Assembly (NCBI GenBank): GCA_965112735.1
Contig: OZ218963.1
Location: forward strand, 1,550,001 to 1,614,000
Source of the DNA: Phaeosaccion multiseriatum
Lineage: Eukaryota > Ochrophyta, other classes
Length of the DNA: 64,000 nucleotides
Direction of reading: 5' to 3'
Shown: piece after piece, positions 25,717 through 34,362 of the stretch
Layout: every line of letters starts with the position of its first letter
Position numbering within the stretch: position 1 is the stretch's first letter
Made by a program: the position numbers and the translations under genes
The notes under the pieces: model-generated
Seen by the model: the letters and a program-made list of their open reading frames with translations, nothing else
Told to the model about the DNA's origin: nothing
The model's database searches: none

Positions 25717-28700
25717 GCGGTGGGAGTGGAGGTGGCGTTGGTGGATGTGGTGGGTGACACCCTCGCGTTAGGGTGGGAGGATCCGGTGGAAGGTGCGGTG
25801 CTGCGGTTTGCTGCCGCGGCGCAGCAGTTGCAAGGGGAGGCGGTGGCGGCTCAGTCAGTGCCTATGGAGGGACTCTCGTCGGTCACGGCGAGACAGCAGG
25901 CGTCGGCAGGTTTGGAGGCGCTGTGCGTGGACAGTGTGGCGGTCGCGGCGCCAGGCGGCTTCGGGTCGGCTCGGTTGCAGCACGTGGAGCAGATGCGGCA
26001 ATGTGGCTGGGCTCCAGTGACCCTGTCCCACATCAACGAGAAGAAACGGGTGATAGAGGAGTGGTCTCAGCTGCCGCTGCTTCTCAGCCACGTGCCAGCA
26101 GCGCGGTGCACGTACATACGCACGGAGGAGCAGGTGTGGGACATGCGAGCGGCACTGCGGGAGGCGACAGTGGTGGCCATGGACTCGGAGTGGGCTATAC
26201 GCACTCCTCCTCGGCCGGCGTCTCTGCTGCAATTGGGTGTTCAGTATAGCGGCGTCGCCAATTCGGAGCGTGATTGTGGGTTCTGGGTGGATTTGGACAG
26301 TTTGAGTGGCAATGGTGGTATGGAGGCGCTGGCGGCGGTGCTGAGTGAGCTGTGGGGCGACGGGGGGATTATGAAGCTGGCGCATCACTGGAGTCACGAC
26401 CAGCGTGCCCTAGGGAAGTGGCCGGCGTTGGCGCCGCATGTGTGGACCATCGCCAACTTGGTCGACACGACGCATCTATTCAAGGAGGTGTGGCCTGAGC
26501 ACTGCCGTCCCATTGGCTTAGCAGACCTGGTTAGTATGTTCCTGCAGCGTTTTATGAGCAAGGAGGAGCAGAAGACGGATTGGACTCAGCGGGAGCTCAC
26601 TGCGGCCCAGCTCAGCTATGCCTTCGACGATGTGGCCGCATTACTACAGTTGCTGCCGAAGATGCGGGCTTGTGCAGTTCCGGTGCCGTCTGCGATGGAA
26701 GTGAGCGCGGTGGATAGCGGGGTGGCGGGTGTGACGCGTGCTGAGATGCGCGCAGGACAGTTCGTCTCTGCCGGGGTGGGGTATTGGGCCGATCGGGAGC
26801 AGGCCAGTCCACTCTTCATTTTCTCAGCGACCGCTAAGTCAGTGGAGATGATCGACCTGATCCTTCTTTCTTACCGACATCCCCAGTGGACCTGGACGGA
26901 GCTCATGGACGCAGTGGAGCAGTTCAGGGCGCGCTATCGGCCGGCCGCGGCGCGGAGGCGTGGCAAGCTGTCACTACCTCGAGCGGTTATGATTGAGAAG
27001 ACGTGGAGTGCCACCGCCGCAGATACGGGCGGCTACTACACCATGGTGACCCCCACAGAGGCCCAGCAGCAGTGGCAAACCCAAGGTGTGGCGTGGGACA
27101 TCCCTGCCGCCGTCGAGGCCGCGGGCGTGGTGGGTGCATCGACGGTGGAGGCGGAGCGCACACCGACCGCGGCCACAGCAGACGCCACAGCCGGCGGCGG
27201 TGACGGTGCGGGTGGTGCAGGCGGCGGAGGAGGGGTTGAAGGCGGCGGCAGCGGCGGAGGCGGAGGTGGAGGAGGAGGAGGAGGAGGAGGAGGAGGAGGA
27301 GGAGGAGGCGGAGGAGGAGGAGGAGGAGGCGGCGGACTCACAGTTGGCGGCTCGGCCACGGGGGTGGAGGGACGAGAGGCTGGAGCGACTCCAGCGGCTG
27401 CGGCGAGCGAGGCAGCAGCGCTGGCAGACGTGGAGGCCGCAAGGCAGGCTGCTACGCGGCAATTTGGGTGGTCCCTTCCTGGTGTTCCCCCGGCAGTGGG
27501 TGAGCAGTCGTGCGCAGCCCGCATATTGCATGGGGCTCGCACTTACGAGCCCGCGTGGTGGGTGAAGGCGCAGCAGCAGGACCCTGAGCTGGAGGGGTGG
27601 CGTCAGAAGGTCTTGACAGCCTCCCCGGGTGAGGGGGTGTTCGATGCGGGCGGGGGGGAGTTCTCTCTCGATGGCGATGGAGTCCTTCGTCGCAAGTGGG
27701 CCCCCGGGGGCCGACGGTGGCGAGTAGAGCGAACGAGGTTGCAGCTTTGTGTCCCCAAGGCGCTCAGGCCTGCACTACTGCATGCAACTCACGGCGATGC
27801 AGTCTCAGGCGGACACCACGGGCCCGGGCGGATGCTGGACGCGCTGCAGGAGCGCGTGTGGTGGCCCTCCATGAACGGGCACGCGTTGTACTGGGCCCGT
27901 TCGTGTCTTGCGTGCCAGACACGCAAGACCCTACGGAGGCGCCCTCCGCAGGTTCCGCTCTCGTCCATCTCATCGGAGGCCGTGAATGGGCCATGGGCGG
28001 TTATGGGTGCTGACGTGGCGGGACCATTCCCCATGGCCATGGGGGGGGAGGAGTACATTTTGGTGTTTCAAGATTGGTTCACAAAATGGACGGTGGTGGT
28101 ACCATTGTGCGCCAAGGACTATACTGCGGAGGGCATTGCTAGGGCATTCGTGCGGCATGTAGTGACGGTGCTGGGGGCGCCCAAGGTGCTGGTCAGTGAC
28201 CAAGGATCGCAATTCACGAGCACGCTCAAGGCCGATGTGCTGCGCGTGCTCCAGACATCACAAGTCTTCACTACGCCGATGCATCAGCAAGCCAATGGAC
28301 AAGTGGAGCGCTTCATGGCCACGATGAAGGACATGCTGGCGACGACGGTGGAGGCCCAGATGCAGCAGTGGCCTGAGTATGTTCCCGCGCTCACGTACGC
28401 GTACAACTGCAGAGCTCACAAGACCACAGGCCTCTCCCCGTACTATACGCTCTTTGGGCGACACCCCCCGATCCCGCTTCAAGCGATGCTGTCTGCCCTC
28501 GAGGAGGACGGCTCGTTCGAGACGCCTTCGGCATGGGTGCATGAGCTGAGGGCGCGGATGGCAGCGGCGACGCAGGTGGTGACAGGCAGGCGCGAGGAGT
28601 ACCGCAGCAGACTACAGCTCAAGAACCGTGAGCGTCGCTGGCCAGCGCCGATGCCTCCTGGCACCAAGGTGTGGTTGTACCGTCCAGGGGGGGCGGCGCA

Positions 28701-29415
28701 GGAGGAGGGAGAGGCCATGGAGGAGCAGAAGGCACTGACGCTCAAGGCGCTGAGTCATGCTTGGGACGGACCGTTCCAAGTCCTGGCTTGGCCCACACAG
28801 CAGGCCTTTCAGGCGCGACATGGTGGGGTTCTCAACGCTGAGCACTACGCGGTGATGCGCCGGAGCACGGTGTATCTGGATGTGCCTAGGGTCAGAGGCG
28901 GGGGAGTGGAGTTCAAGCAAGGGGCGTACCATCGGGACCTCACCAAGCTGTTCGTTGATGGGGTGAGTGGCCAGCCGGAAGGGCTACCAGATGGGTTCGC
29001 TCGATACCACATCCGTTACTGCTCAGCCCACTGGGGTACTAGTGCACTGCAGGAGAAGCGTAGCGTGACCGATGACGAGGTTGGGATAGGGCGGGCGCCC
29101 GAGCTGGCGCGGATAGTGAAGATGAGGTGGCGTAAGGCCACAGGGCAGCCCCTACGGCGTGAGTACTGTGTACGTTGGGCTGTACGGGAGGGTGGCAGTT
29201 ATCAGACGTGGGAGTGGGACGATTGGCTCTTGCGGCGCGGGGAGAGGGCGGCAATAGAGGCATTCGAGGACTCTTTGGCGCCAGGGGCGTTGGACCCGAG
29301 CGTGCAGCGCAAGCGTGGGCAGCGGTCTAAACGAGAGCGCACCGTGCGCGCCATGTTGCACGAGAAGTGGGGGATGGGCATCGCTGCGGAGACGGCGCAA
29401 CATTTGGGGTTCTAG
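25693..29415 (+). CDS. Gypsy Pol part 2: DEDDy exonuclease, integrase, chromodomain-like tail
   Basis: It follows RNase H in the frame that would be continuous without the 23-bp duplication; it has no AUG of its own at the start. Residues 135-330 form a DEDDy 3'-5' exonuclease like RNase D/EXD2/Mut-7. Exo I is MDSEW (Asp164, Glu166), exo II HHWSHDQRAL (Asp236), and exo III YAFDD (Tyr309, Asp313) preceded by DWTQRELTAAQL. A poly-Gly tract follows. Integrase has an HHCC segment (HATHGD..GGHHG...CLACQTRK), then Asp774, Asp836 and Glu872 with the classical 35-residue spacing. The tail EYCVRWAVREGGSYQTWEW near residue 1157 is chromodomain-like. A normal RNase H to integrase linker has no exonuclease. 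Confidence 0.85.
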   Translation: MPVTEWCDAVGVEVALVDVVGDTLALGWEDPVEGAVLRFAAAAQQLQGEAVAAQSVPMEGLSSVTARQQASAGLEALCVDSVAVAAPGGFGSARLQHVEQMRQCGWAPVTLSHINEKKRVIEEWSQLPLLLSHVPAARCTYIRTEEQVWDMRAALREATVVAMDSEWAIRTPPRPASLLQLGVQYSGVANSERDCGFWVDLDSLSGNGGMEALAAVLSELWGDGGIMKLAHHWSHDQRALGKWPALAPHVWTIANLVDTTHLFKEVWPEHCRPIGLADLVSMFLQRFMSKEEQKTDWTQRELTAAQLSYAFDDVAALLQLLPKMRACAVPVPSAMEVSAVDSGVAGVTRAEMRAGQFVSAGVGYWADREQASPLFIFSATAKSVEMIDLILLSYRHPQWTWTELMDAVEQFRARYRPAAARRRGKLSLPRAVMIEKTWSATAADTGGYYTMVTPTEAQQQWQTQGVAWDIPAAVEAAGVVGASTVEAERTPTAATADATAGGGDGAGGAGGGGGVEGGGSGGGGGGGGGGGGGGGGGGGGGGGGGGGGLTVGGSATGVEGREAGATPAAAASEAAALADVEAARQAATRQFGWSLPGVPPAVGEQSCAARILHGARTYEPAWWVKAQQQDPELEGWRQKVLTASPGEGVFDAGGGEFSLDGDGVLRRKWAPGGRRWRVERTRLQLCVPKALRPALLHATHGDAVSGGHHGPGRMLDALQERVWWPSMNGHALYWARSCLACQTRKTLRRRPPQVPLSSISSEAVNGPWAVMGADVAGPFPMAMGGEEYILVFQDWFTKWTVVVPLCAKDYTAEGIARAFVRHVVTVLGAPKVLVSDQGSQFTSTLKADVLRVLQTSQVFTTPMHQQANGQVERFMATMKDMLATTVEAQMQQWPEYVPALTYAYNCRAHKTTGLSPYYTLFGRHPPIPLQAMLSALEEDGSFETPSAWVHELRARMAAATQVVTGRREEYRSRLQLKNRERRWPAPMPPGTKVWLYRPGGAAQEEGEAMEEQKALTLKALSHAWDGPFQVLAWPTQQAFQARHGGVLNAEHYAVMRRSTVYLDVPRVRGGGVEFKQGAYHRDLTKLFVDGVSGQPEGLPDGFARYHIRYCSAHWGTSALQEKRSVTDDEVGIGRAPELARIVKMRWRKATGQPLRREYCVRWAVREGGSYQTWEWDDWLLRRGERAAIEAFEDSLAPGALDPSVQRKRGQRSKRERTVRAMLHEKWGMGIAAETAQHLGF
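27235..27345 (+). repeat. GGA tract in Pol part 2
   Basis: A poly-Gly encoding microsatellite between the exonuclease and integrase domains. It is the same repeat type as in Pol part 1. Confidence 0.8.
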
Positions 29416-29460
29416 ACCTTGCGGTGGTGGTGGTCGCAGAGACGGGATAGGCATTGGGGA

Positions 29461-29678
29461 TGTTGGAAGGTTACGGGATGTTGGAAGGCCTCAGAGTGAG
29501 AAGGACCATAAGTCAATGGTCGGTGTGTCCTATATTACGTAGATTCTGAGTGGAGGAGGACGTCAGAACGGTGATCTTGGTATAAGGAGAGCCTAGCAGC
29601 AGGGCTTGCAAACGGGTTCCATCCCGTATAATATATCAAGTGTTACCACTTGTCTAAGCGGCTTAGGTCGCTTTTACA
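29461..29678 (+). repeat. Gypsy 3' LTR (218 bp)
   Basis: It begins TGTTGGAAGG right after the purine-rich GGCATTGGGGA and ends GGTCGCTTTTACA, giving TGT...ACA termini. The last 15 bp match the remnant at 17625-17639. The hairpin ACGGG/CCCGT occurs at about 29612-29628. Confidence 0.7.
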
Positions 29679-29711
29679 CTATGAACAAGTGTTTGATAGC
29701 GAGGAAGGAAG

Positions 29712-29932
29712 CTGGAAGGCCTCAGATGAGATGGGCCATAAGTCAATGGCCCAGGCCCAGGCAGACGCGGTGAGAACGGGTGGCGTGGCTCTCACTATCC
29801 TATGTGCGAAGGTGGTCGTTTAGGACTAGCATGCGATAAGTTAATAGAGGCAAGGCTGGCTGCTAGGCTGGCTTTGGGGTTGCTGTTACCTTGTCCGTGT
29901 GTCTAGTTCTATCCTATCTGTAGGCGACAGCG
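29712..29932 (+). repeat. Second LTR-like repeat downstream of the gypsy LTR
   Basis: Its start matches the gypsy LTR start (GGAAGGCCTCAG, CCATAAGTCAATGG). Its remainder matches the inverted repeat at 1497-1710. This suggests an LTR of a sister family fused to, or recombined with, the gypsy end. Confidence 0.6.
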
Positions 29933-30180
29933 CCATCACAAAAACGAACATGGCTTATTTTTGTGAAATAGGCTTTAATTAAGGATTTTGCTAAAGAAGG
30001 CTTAAATTAAGCCCAAAAACCTTAAAAAATTTGGGGGTCTCTCACAGAATTAGGCCTTAAATTAGGAAAAAGGCCTTAATTAAGGACTTTGCTAAATAAG
30101 GCTCAAATTAAGCCCAAGGACCTTTAAAGTCTGCGGCCCTCCCTTCTAAAATAAGGCCTTAATTTAGAGACAGCCGTTTG
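29933..30180 (+). repeat. AT-rich TTAA-type repeat, second copy
   Basis: It opens GCCATCACAAAAACGAA as at 1790. It continues with repeated GGCTTAAATTAAGCCC, CCTTAATTAAGGACTTTGCTAAA and similar blocks. No gene was seen. Confidence 0.6.
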
Positions 30181-30414
30181 CTGCCTGTGTGCCCAAGGGG
30201 GTCTACATGGTACGAATAAAATATTCATATCTAGGCACATACAGTATCGTTTACATGTGTGTGGTAGGGAAGTTGCCGCCGCGGACAGAGGCCGGCTGGG
30301 GAAGGCTGGGAGCGAGAGGGCAGACGCACATGGGGGAGGAAAGCAGGCAGGCAGGGAGAGTAGGGAACAGGGAAAGACTGACTGCGAAAGATGCCGGAGG
30401 GGGAGGGGGGGGGG

Positions 30415-31200
30415 GGAGATTCTCTTCTCCTGCCCCCATCCTTGCGTCCGCGGGCCTGGAGCTGCAGTCCGTGCTTGCCCATGTAATCATGTATGCTGCG
30501 GTCTAGCGCTTGGCCCTGCTCTGCCTTGCGCACGCTTCAGAGGTGGTGCAGAAGCCAAGGTTGTCCAACGGCATTCCCACGGCAAACGGCAGGTGTGTAC
30601 CGACGAGAGTGTAGCCTGTCCGCTCTTCTCCCACCCTCTTCCTTCCTTTCGCCTCCTTCCCACTTCCGTCTTCTTCCCTCTCCTCTTCTTTCTTGCTTCC
30701 GCCGCCCGGTAGCTACTCAATGAGACGGGGAGATAGATGGAAGGGTTAAATGTATGAGCTCTTCTCCTGCCCTTCCCCCGCGCCACGGCGGGCCTGAAGC
30801 TGCTAACTGTGCTTATCCGTGTACCCATGTATGCTATGGTCTTGTGCTTGCCCCTGCTCTGCCTTGTGTACGCTTCAGGGGACGGTCCAGAACCCAAGGT
30901 AGTCCAACGGCACACCGACGGCAAACAGGTGTGTACCGACCAGAGTGCCACCTGTCCGCTCTTCTCCCACCCTCTTCCTTCCTTTTGTCTCCTTCCCGCT
31001 CCCCTCTTCTTCCCTCTCCTCTTGTTTCTTGCTTCCGCCGCCCGGTAGCTACTCAATGAGAGGGGGAGGTAGATGGAGGGGTCGTGATGTGTGAGCTTCT
31101 CCTGCCCCTCCCCCGCGCCGCAGCGGGCCTAAATCTGCTAGCCGTGCTTACCCATGTGCCCATGTATGCTATGGTCTTGCGCTTGCCCCTGCTCTGCCTC
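30415..31200 (+). repeat. Tandem repeat, unit about 335 bp, 2.3 copies
   Basis: Copies start near 30415, 30755 and 31090. Shared blocks are CATGTATGCT, TTGCCCCTGCTCTGCCT, CCAACGGCA and CTGTCCGCTCTTCTCCCACC through GCCGCCCGGTAGCTACTCAATGAGA. In the second copy a frame starts MYAMVLCLPLLCLVYASGDG, which resembles a signal peptide. On the minus strand a 189-codon frame crosses both complete copies. The third copy runs into the splice acceptor of the exon at 31226. Confidence 0.75.
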
Positions 31201-31225
31201 TTCGCTCGCCTTGGCTAACCCCCAG

Positions 31226-31474
31226 GAGATGTTCTCTGAGTCCTTCGTTCTCCGCGGCGATGCTCTTCCAGACGAGTCCTTCCTGCCCGACGCTTCCATT
31301 GCAGCACATGCGACGGCCCGCGAGCCACGCCTGCGGACACTGTGGCTCAATATTCTGCGCTCCACGGCACCCGCGCGGTGGACTAGCCCTAGTAAGGTCT
31401 TTGGAGCTCCCACAGACAGGGCTGATGTGTACTCTCCGTACGCCCAAGCGGTTATCCTTCTCACTATGGACAAG
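31226..31474 (+). pseudogene. Isolated internal exon of an unrecognised gene
   Basis: 83 codons in one frame lie between a good acceptor (CTAACCCCCAG) and a good donor (GACAAG followed by GTGAGC), both phase 0. The product (EMFSESFVLRGDALPDESFLPD...AVILLTMDK) has no family I recognise. The next exon is missing: the intron runs into a TGTC microsatellite and then a foreign LTR, and nothing on the other side continues it. It is probably a broken gene. Confidence 0.4.
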
Positions 31475-31554
31475 GTGAGCGCTCCTCTGAGGATACGCGT
31501 TCTGTCTGTCTCCATCGGCCAGCCTGTCTGGCTTTCTGGCTGTGGGTCTCTTCT

Positions 31555-32092
31555 GTCTGCCTGTCTGTGTCTCTGCCTGTCTCTCTCTCCCTCTGTCTGT
31601 CTGTCCATCTCTCTGTATTGTGTGTCTGTCTGTCCCTCTGTCTGTCTCTCTGTCCCTCTGTCTGTCTGTCCATTTCTCTGTATTGTGTGTCTGTCTGTCT
31701 CTCTGTCTGTCCCTCTGTCTGTCTGTTGTATTGTGTGTCTGTCTGTCCCTCTGTCTGTCTGTCCATTTCTCTGTATTGTGTGTCTGTCTGTCTCTCTGTC
31801 TGTCCCTCTGTCTGTCTGTCCATCTGTCTGTCTCTCTGTCCCTCTGTCTGTCTGTCCATCTCTCTGTATTGTGTGTCTGTCTCTCTGTCTGTCTCTCTGT
31901 CTGTCCCTCTGTCTGTCTGTCCATCTCTCTGTCTGTCTGTCTGTCCATCTCTCTGTATTGTGTGTCTGTCTGTCTCTCTGTCTGTCCCTCTGTCTGTCTG
32001 TCCATCTCTCTGTATTGTGTGTCTGTCTGTCTCTCTGTCTGTCCCTCTGTCTGTCTGTCTGTCTGTCCATCTCTCTGTCTCTCTGTCCCTCT
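31555..32092 (+). repeat. TGTC/TCTC microsatellite
   Basis: About 540 bp of CTGT, CTCT and CCAT tetranucleotide steps, with an embedded higher-order unit marked by TGTATTGTGTGTCTGTC recurring at least six times. Both strands are open in several frames purely because of composition. Confidence 0.9.
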
Positions 32093-32314
32093 TGTGGAGT
32101 CGTGCACTGAAAGGATGACTACCAATAGCAATAGACCCTACCTGCACATAGCAGGAGGTCAGTCGCTATCCACCAGAGGTGGAACACTCGTGAGAAAACG
32201 AAAGGACGAGAGATGAAGTAATATTTTAGGAGATGGAAAGAACTAAAAGGAAACTGAAACTGAACGAAGAAACTGAAACTATGAACTGACGACATTTGTG
32301 AGCATACCTCCACA
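32093..32314 (-). repeat. 3' LTR of small LTR element (222 bp)
   Basis: Reverse complement of the Copia-A LTR and the same as 33333-33554. On the minus strand it is preceded by the purine tract AAAGGGGGGAC (32315-32326). Confidence 0.88.
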
Positions 32315-32425
32315 GTCCCCCCTTTGAAAGCATGTGTGCATACGCAGACATGATAAGGAAAGAGAAAGAGATGAACACAAATAGGAGAGAAGGAAGTAAG
32401 GAAAAGAGGGAATCCACACAGACTG

Positions 32426-32660
32426 GCTACACCGACTTGGGAACAGAACAGATGGAGGGAAAAGCTGCCTCACACAAGGGGGAGGGAAAAAGCGGCCACA
32501 CAAACAGTCCAGAAACACCAGAGAGTAGAGAGAATTAGCCCTAGCTACACCGACTTGGGAACAGAACAGATGGAGGGAAAAGCTGCCTCACACAAGGGGG
32601 AGGGAAAAAGCGGCCTCACAAACAGTCTAGAAACACCAGAGGGTAGGGAGAATTATTTCA
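32426..32660. repeat. 118-bp tandem duplication inside the small LTR element
   Basis: GCTACACCGACTTGGGAACA through CCAGAGRGTAGRGAGAATTA occurs at 32426 and again at 32544 with few differences. Confidence 0.85.
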
Positions 32661-32715
32661 GGGCACATTGGTACTCAGAAGGTATAGGAAAGAGTCCGAG
32701 GGAAACAGAAGAAGA

Positions 32716-33274
32716 TTAGAAGTGAGGAGAGTAACGGTCACGGAGAAAGGTGACAGTACGTTCCGACGCCTGACGCGGAGGGCCGGTGGCGCCGTCTTTG
32801 ATGTGCTGCGTCGCTGCTGCCTTACCAAGGGCCTCTTGGATATTAATGCCGAGCTCCTTCAGGGTGGCGCGGCCCACGGTAACCAACTTGGTCATGTCGT
32901 TATCCGTGATGGCATAGCTGATCTTGGGCACCAAGAGAGGGCCCTGGAAGGTGTGAAGAATGAGGTCCAAAGGTGGAGTACGCCGCTTGTAGGAAAACAT
33001 GTTGGGGCTTGAGGCCGGCAGCGAGGCCTCCGCTGATTGCAGAAGCTGTGCCTTCTACCCATTCGTCCGCACTCTCGTTGTAGACCACGGCGAGCTGCCC
33101 ACATTTATCCAGCGCCGAAAAGAGCTGCACAATCTGCTGCTGGCATCGATCCACTGCGGCCGCTCTCTGACTGGGATCGGCCAAAAAAGGCTGGATGTAG
33201 ACCTCGATGCTGGAAGAGCCTACCGCGGGTGGTGTACAGCCTACCACCGGGTGTTGTAGTGGCGAGACGGACAT
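32716..33274 (-). CDS. Coding-like insert of the small LTR element (two overlapping frames)
   Basis: A frame from 33274 starts with the Copia-A leader module (MSVSPLQHPVVGC...) and continues with sequence absent from Copia-A (QQQIVQLFSALDKCGQLAVVYNE...). Around 33000 the sensible protein jumps frame (FSYKRRTPPLDLIL...ISYAITDNDMTKLV...EALGKAA) and ends at 32716. A single-base indel or a small intron would join them. The unshared part reads like a conserved protein fragment, perhaps a captured host gene. I cannot name it. Confidence 0.45.
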
Positions 33275-33332
33275 TGGTCGCCGCTGAAATTGGAAAGTGT
33301 ATGAAATGTACTATCCGGTAATAACTAGTTAT

Positions 33333-33554
33333 TGTGGAGTCGTGCACTGAAAGGATGACTACCAATAGCAATAGACCCTACCTGCACATAGCAGGAGGTC
33401 AGTCGCTATCCACCAGAGGTGGAACACTCGTGAGAAAACGAAAGGACGAGAGATGAAGTAATATTTTAGGAGATGGAAAGAACTAAAAGGAAACTGAAAC
33501 TGAACGAAGAAACTGAAACTATGAACTGACGACATTTGTGAGCATACCTCCACA
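33333..33554 (-). repeat. 5' LTR of small LTR element (222 bp)
   Basis: Matches 32093-32314. It sits directly against the disrupted exon ending at 33555. Confidence 0.88.
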
Positions 33555-33970
33555 GGGTGCTGGTATCATCGTCGTCGTCGTCGTGGTCGTTGTCATCTTC
33601 ATGGCCTTCACCCTCCCCGCCCGCGGGACGTTTCGCCCCCACATCAACACCACCCCCCGCCACGCTCACAACCTTCGCCGCCAGCTGGCGCTCGTTGTTC
33701 TGTTCCTCGTGTTGCCTCTTCTTCTGGTTCTTCTTGGCTGCTCTAGCATCTCCGCCCTTCAGCGACTGCATGTATTCCAAAGATGTCAGGAACTCCTGTT
33801 TCTCGCTGTCTTCGAGCGAGGAATCTCGGACCAAGGTCATGGCGTCTTCGGTGGCTTCAGCAGACTTCAGCATCGTGTTCATTCTGTTCTGCATGTTCTT
33901 TGCTGAGATTTCCTGAGTGTATCCGAGAGGGATGGAGAGAGGAGGGGATGGGGCGCGGGGTGGGGGGAAA

Positions 33971-34003
<33 letters not shown>

Positions 34004-34362
34004 TGAGAATCCAGACCAAGTAGAGGTGGGAGGGAGGAAACCAGGGCGTCGTCGAATCGTTCCTTCGCCATTAGTTTTTTCTCCCCCCTCTCTCCCTCCC
34101 GCTCTGTCCCGGCTTTCATCTGGCTTCATACCTTCGTGTAGAGGAAAATTGGTGCGCTGTTGAGGGCTGTAGCGATGTCTTCGTAGAGAGCGCTGTCTTT
34201 TCGTCTCTCGCTCTTTTGTTTGCCATCATTCTTCTTGTGGCTCTTAGCCACTTGAATTACAAACGCGGCCAGAACGCCTGGAGCTCTCCAGTTCGCCTGC
34301 TTCAAAGCAGCATCTCCGTCTCCTGCTGCTCCTCCTGCTCGTCCATTTCCTTTAGACGTCAT
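33555..34362 (-). pseudogene. Two-exon gene truncated by the LTR element; possible SANT/trihelix-like N terminus
   Basis: Exon 1 (34362-34132) and exon 2 (33912-33555) join in phase 0 across a 219-bp intron (GTATGA...ACTCAG). The N-terminal region (WRAPGVLAAFVIQVAKSHKKN...YEDIATALNS...YTKEISAKNMQNRMNTML) has the spacing of a Myb/SANT or trihelix-like DNA-binding helix set. Charged coiled coil and an Asp run follow. The frame runs straight into the LTR at 33554, so the natural C terminus is lost or replaced. The family assignment is tentative. Confidence 0.45.

Larger units (their letters stand above)
17623..29678 (+). mobile_element. Ty3/gypsy chromovirus-like element with an added exonuclease domain
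   Basis: The 12-kb element has Gag, protease, RT, RNase H, a DEDDy exonuclease, integrase and a chromodomain-like tail, then a purine-rich stretch and an LTR at 29461-29678. The 5' LTR survives only as its last 15-17 bp (TAGGTCGCTTTTACA at 17625-17639, matching the end of the 3' LTR). Most of it was lost at the junction with Copia-A. The polyprotein is one frame except for a UGA at 19541 and a 23-bp duplication at 25671-25716. Confidence 0.88.
32093..33554 (-). mobile_element. Small (1.46 kb) LTR element using Copia-A-type LTRs
   Basis: Two 222-bp LTRs flank only 1018 bp with no protease, integrase or RT, so the element is non-autonomous. The internal 5' end (palindrome AATAACTAGTTATT and the MSVSPLQ leader frame) is shared with Copia-A. 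The middle is unrelated coding-like sequence, and the 3' part holds a 118-bp tandem duplication. No matching target duplication flanks it (CCCTC/T left, GGGTG right), so one end may be recombinant. Confidence 0.82.

Noticed and set aside
31138-32216. Long Cys/Val/Ser-rich (+) and Arg/Gln/Thr/Asp-rich (-) frames
   Set aside because: Produced by the TGTC/TCTC microsatellite; all registers are open and there is no non-repeat protein sequence beyond the exon at 31226.
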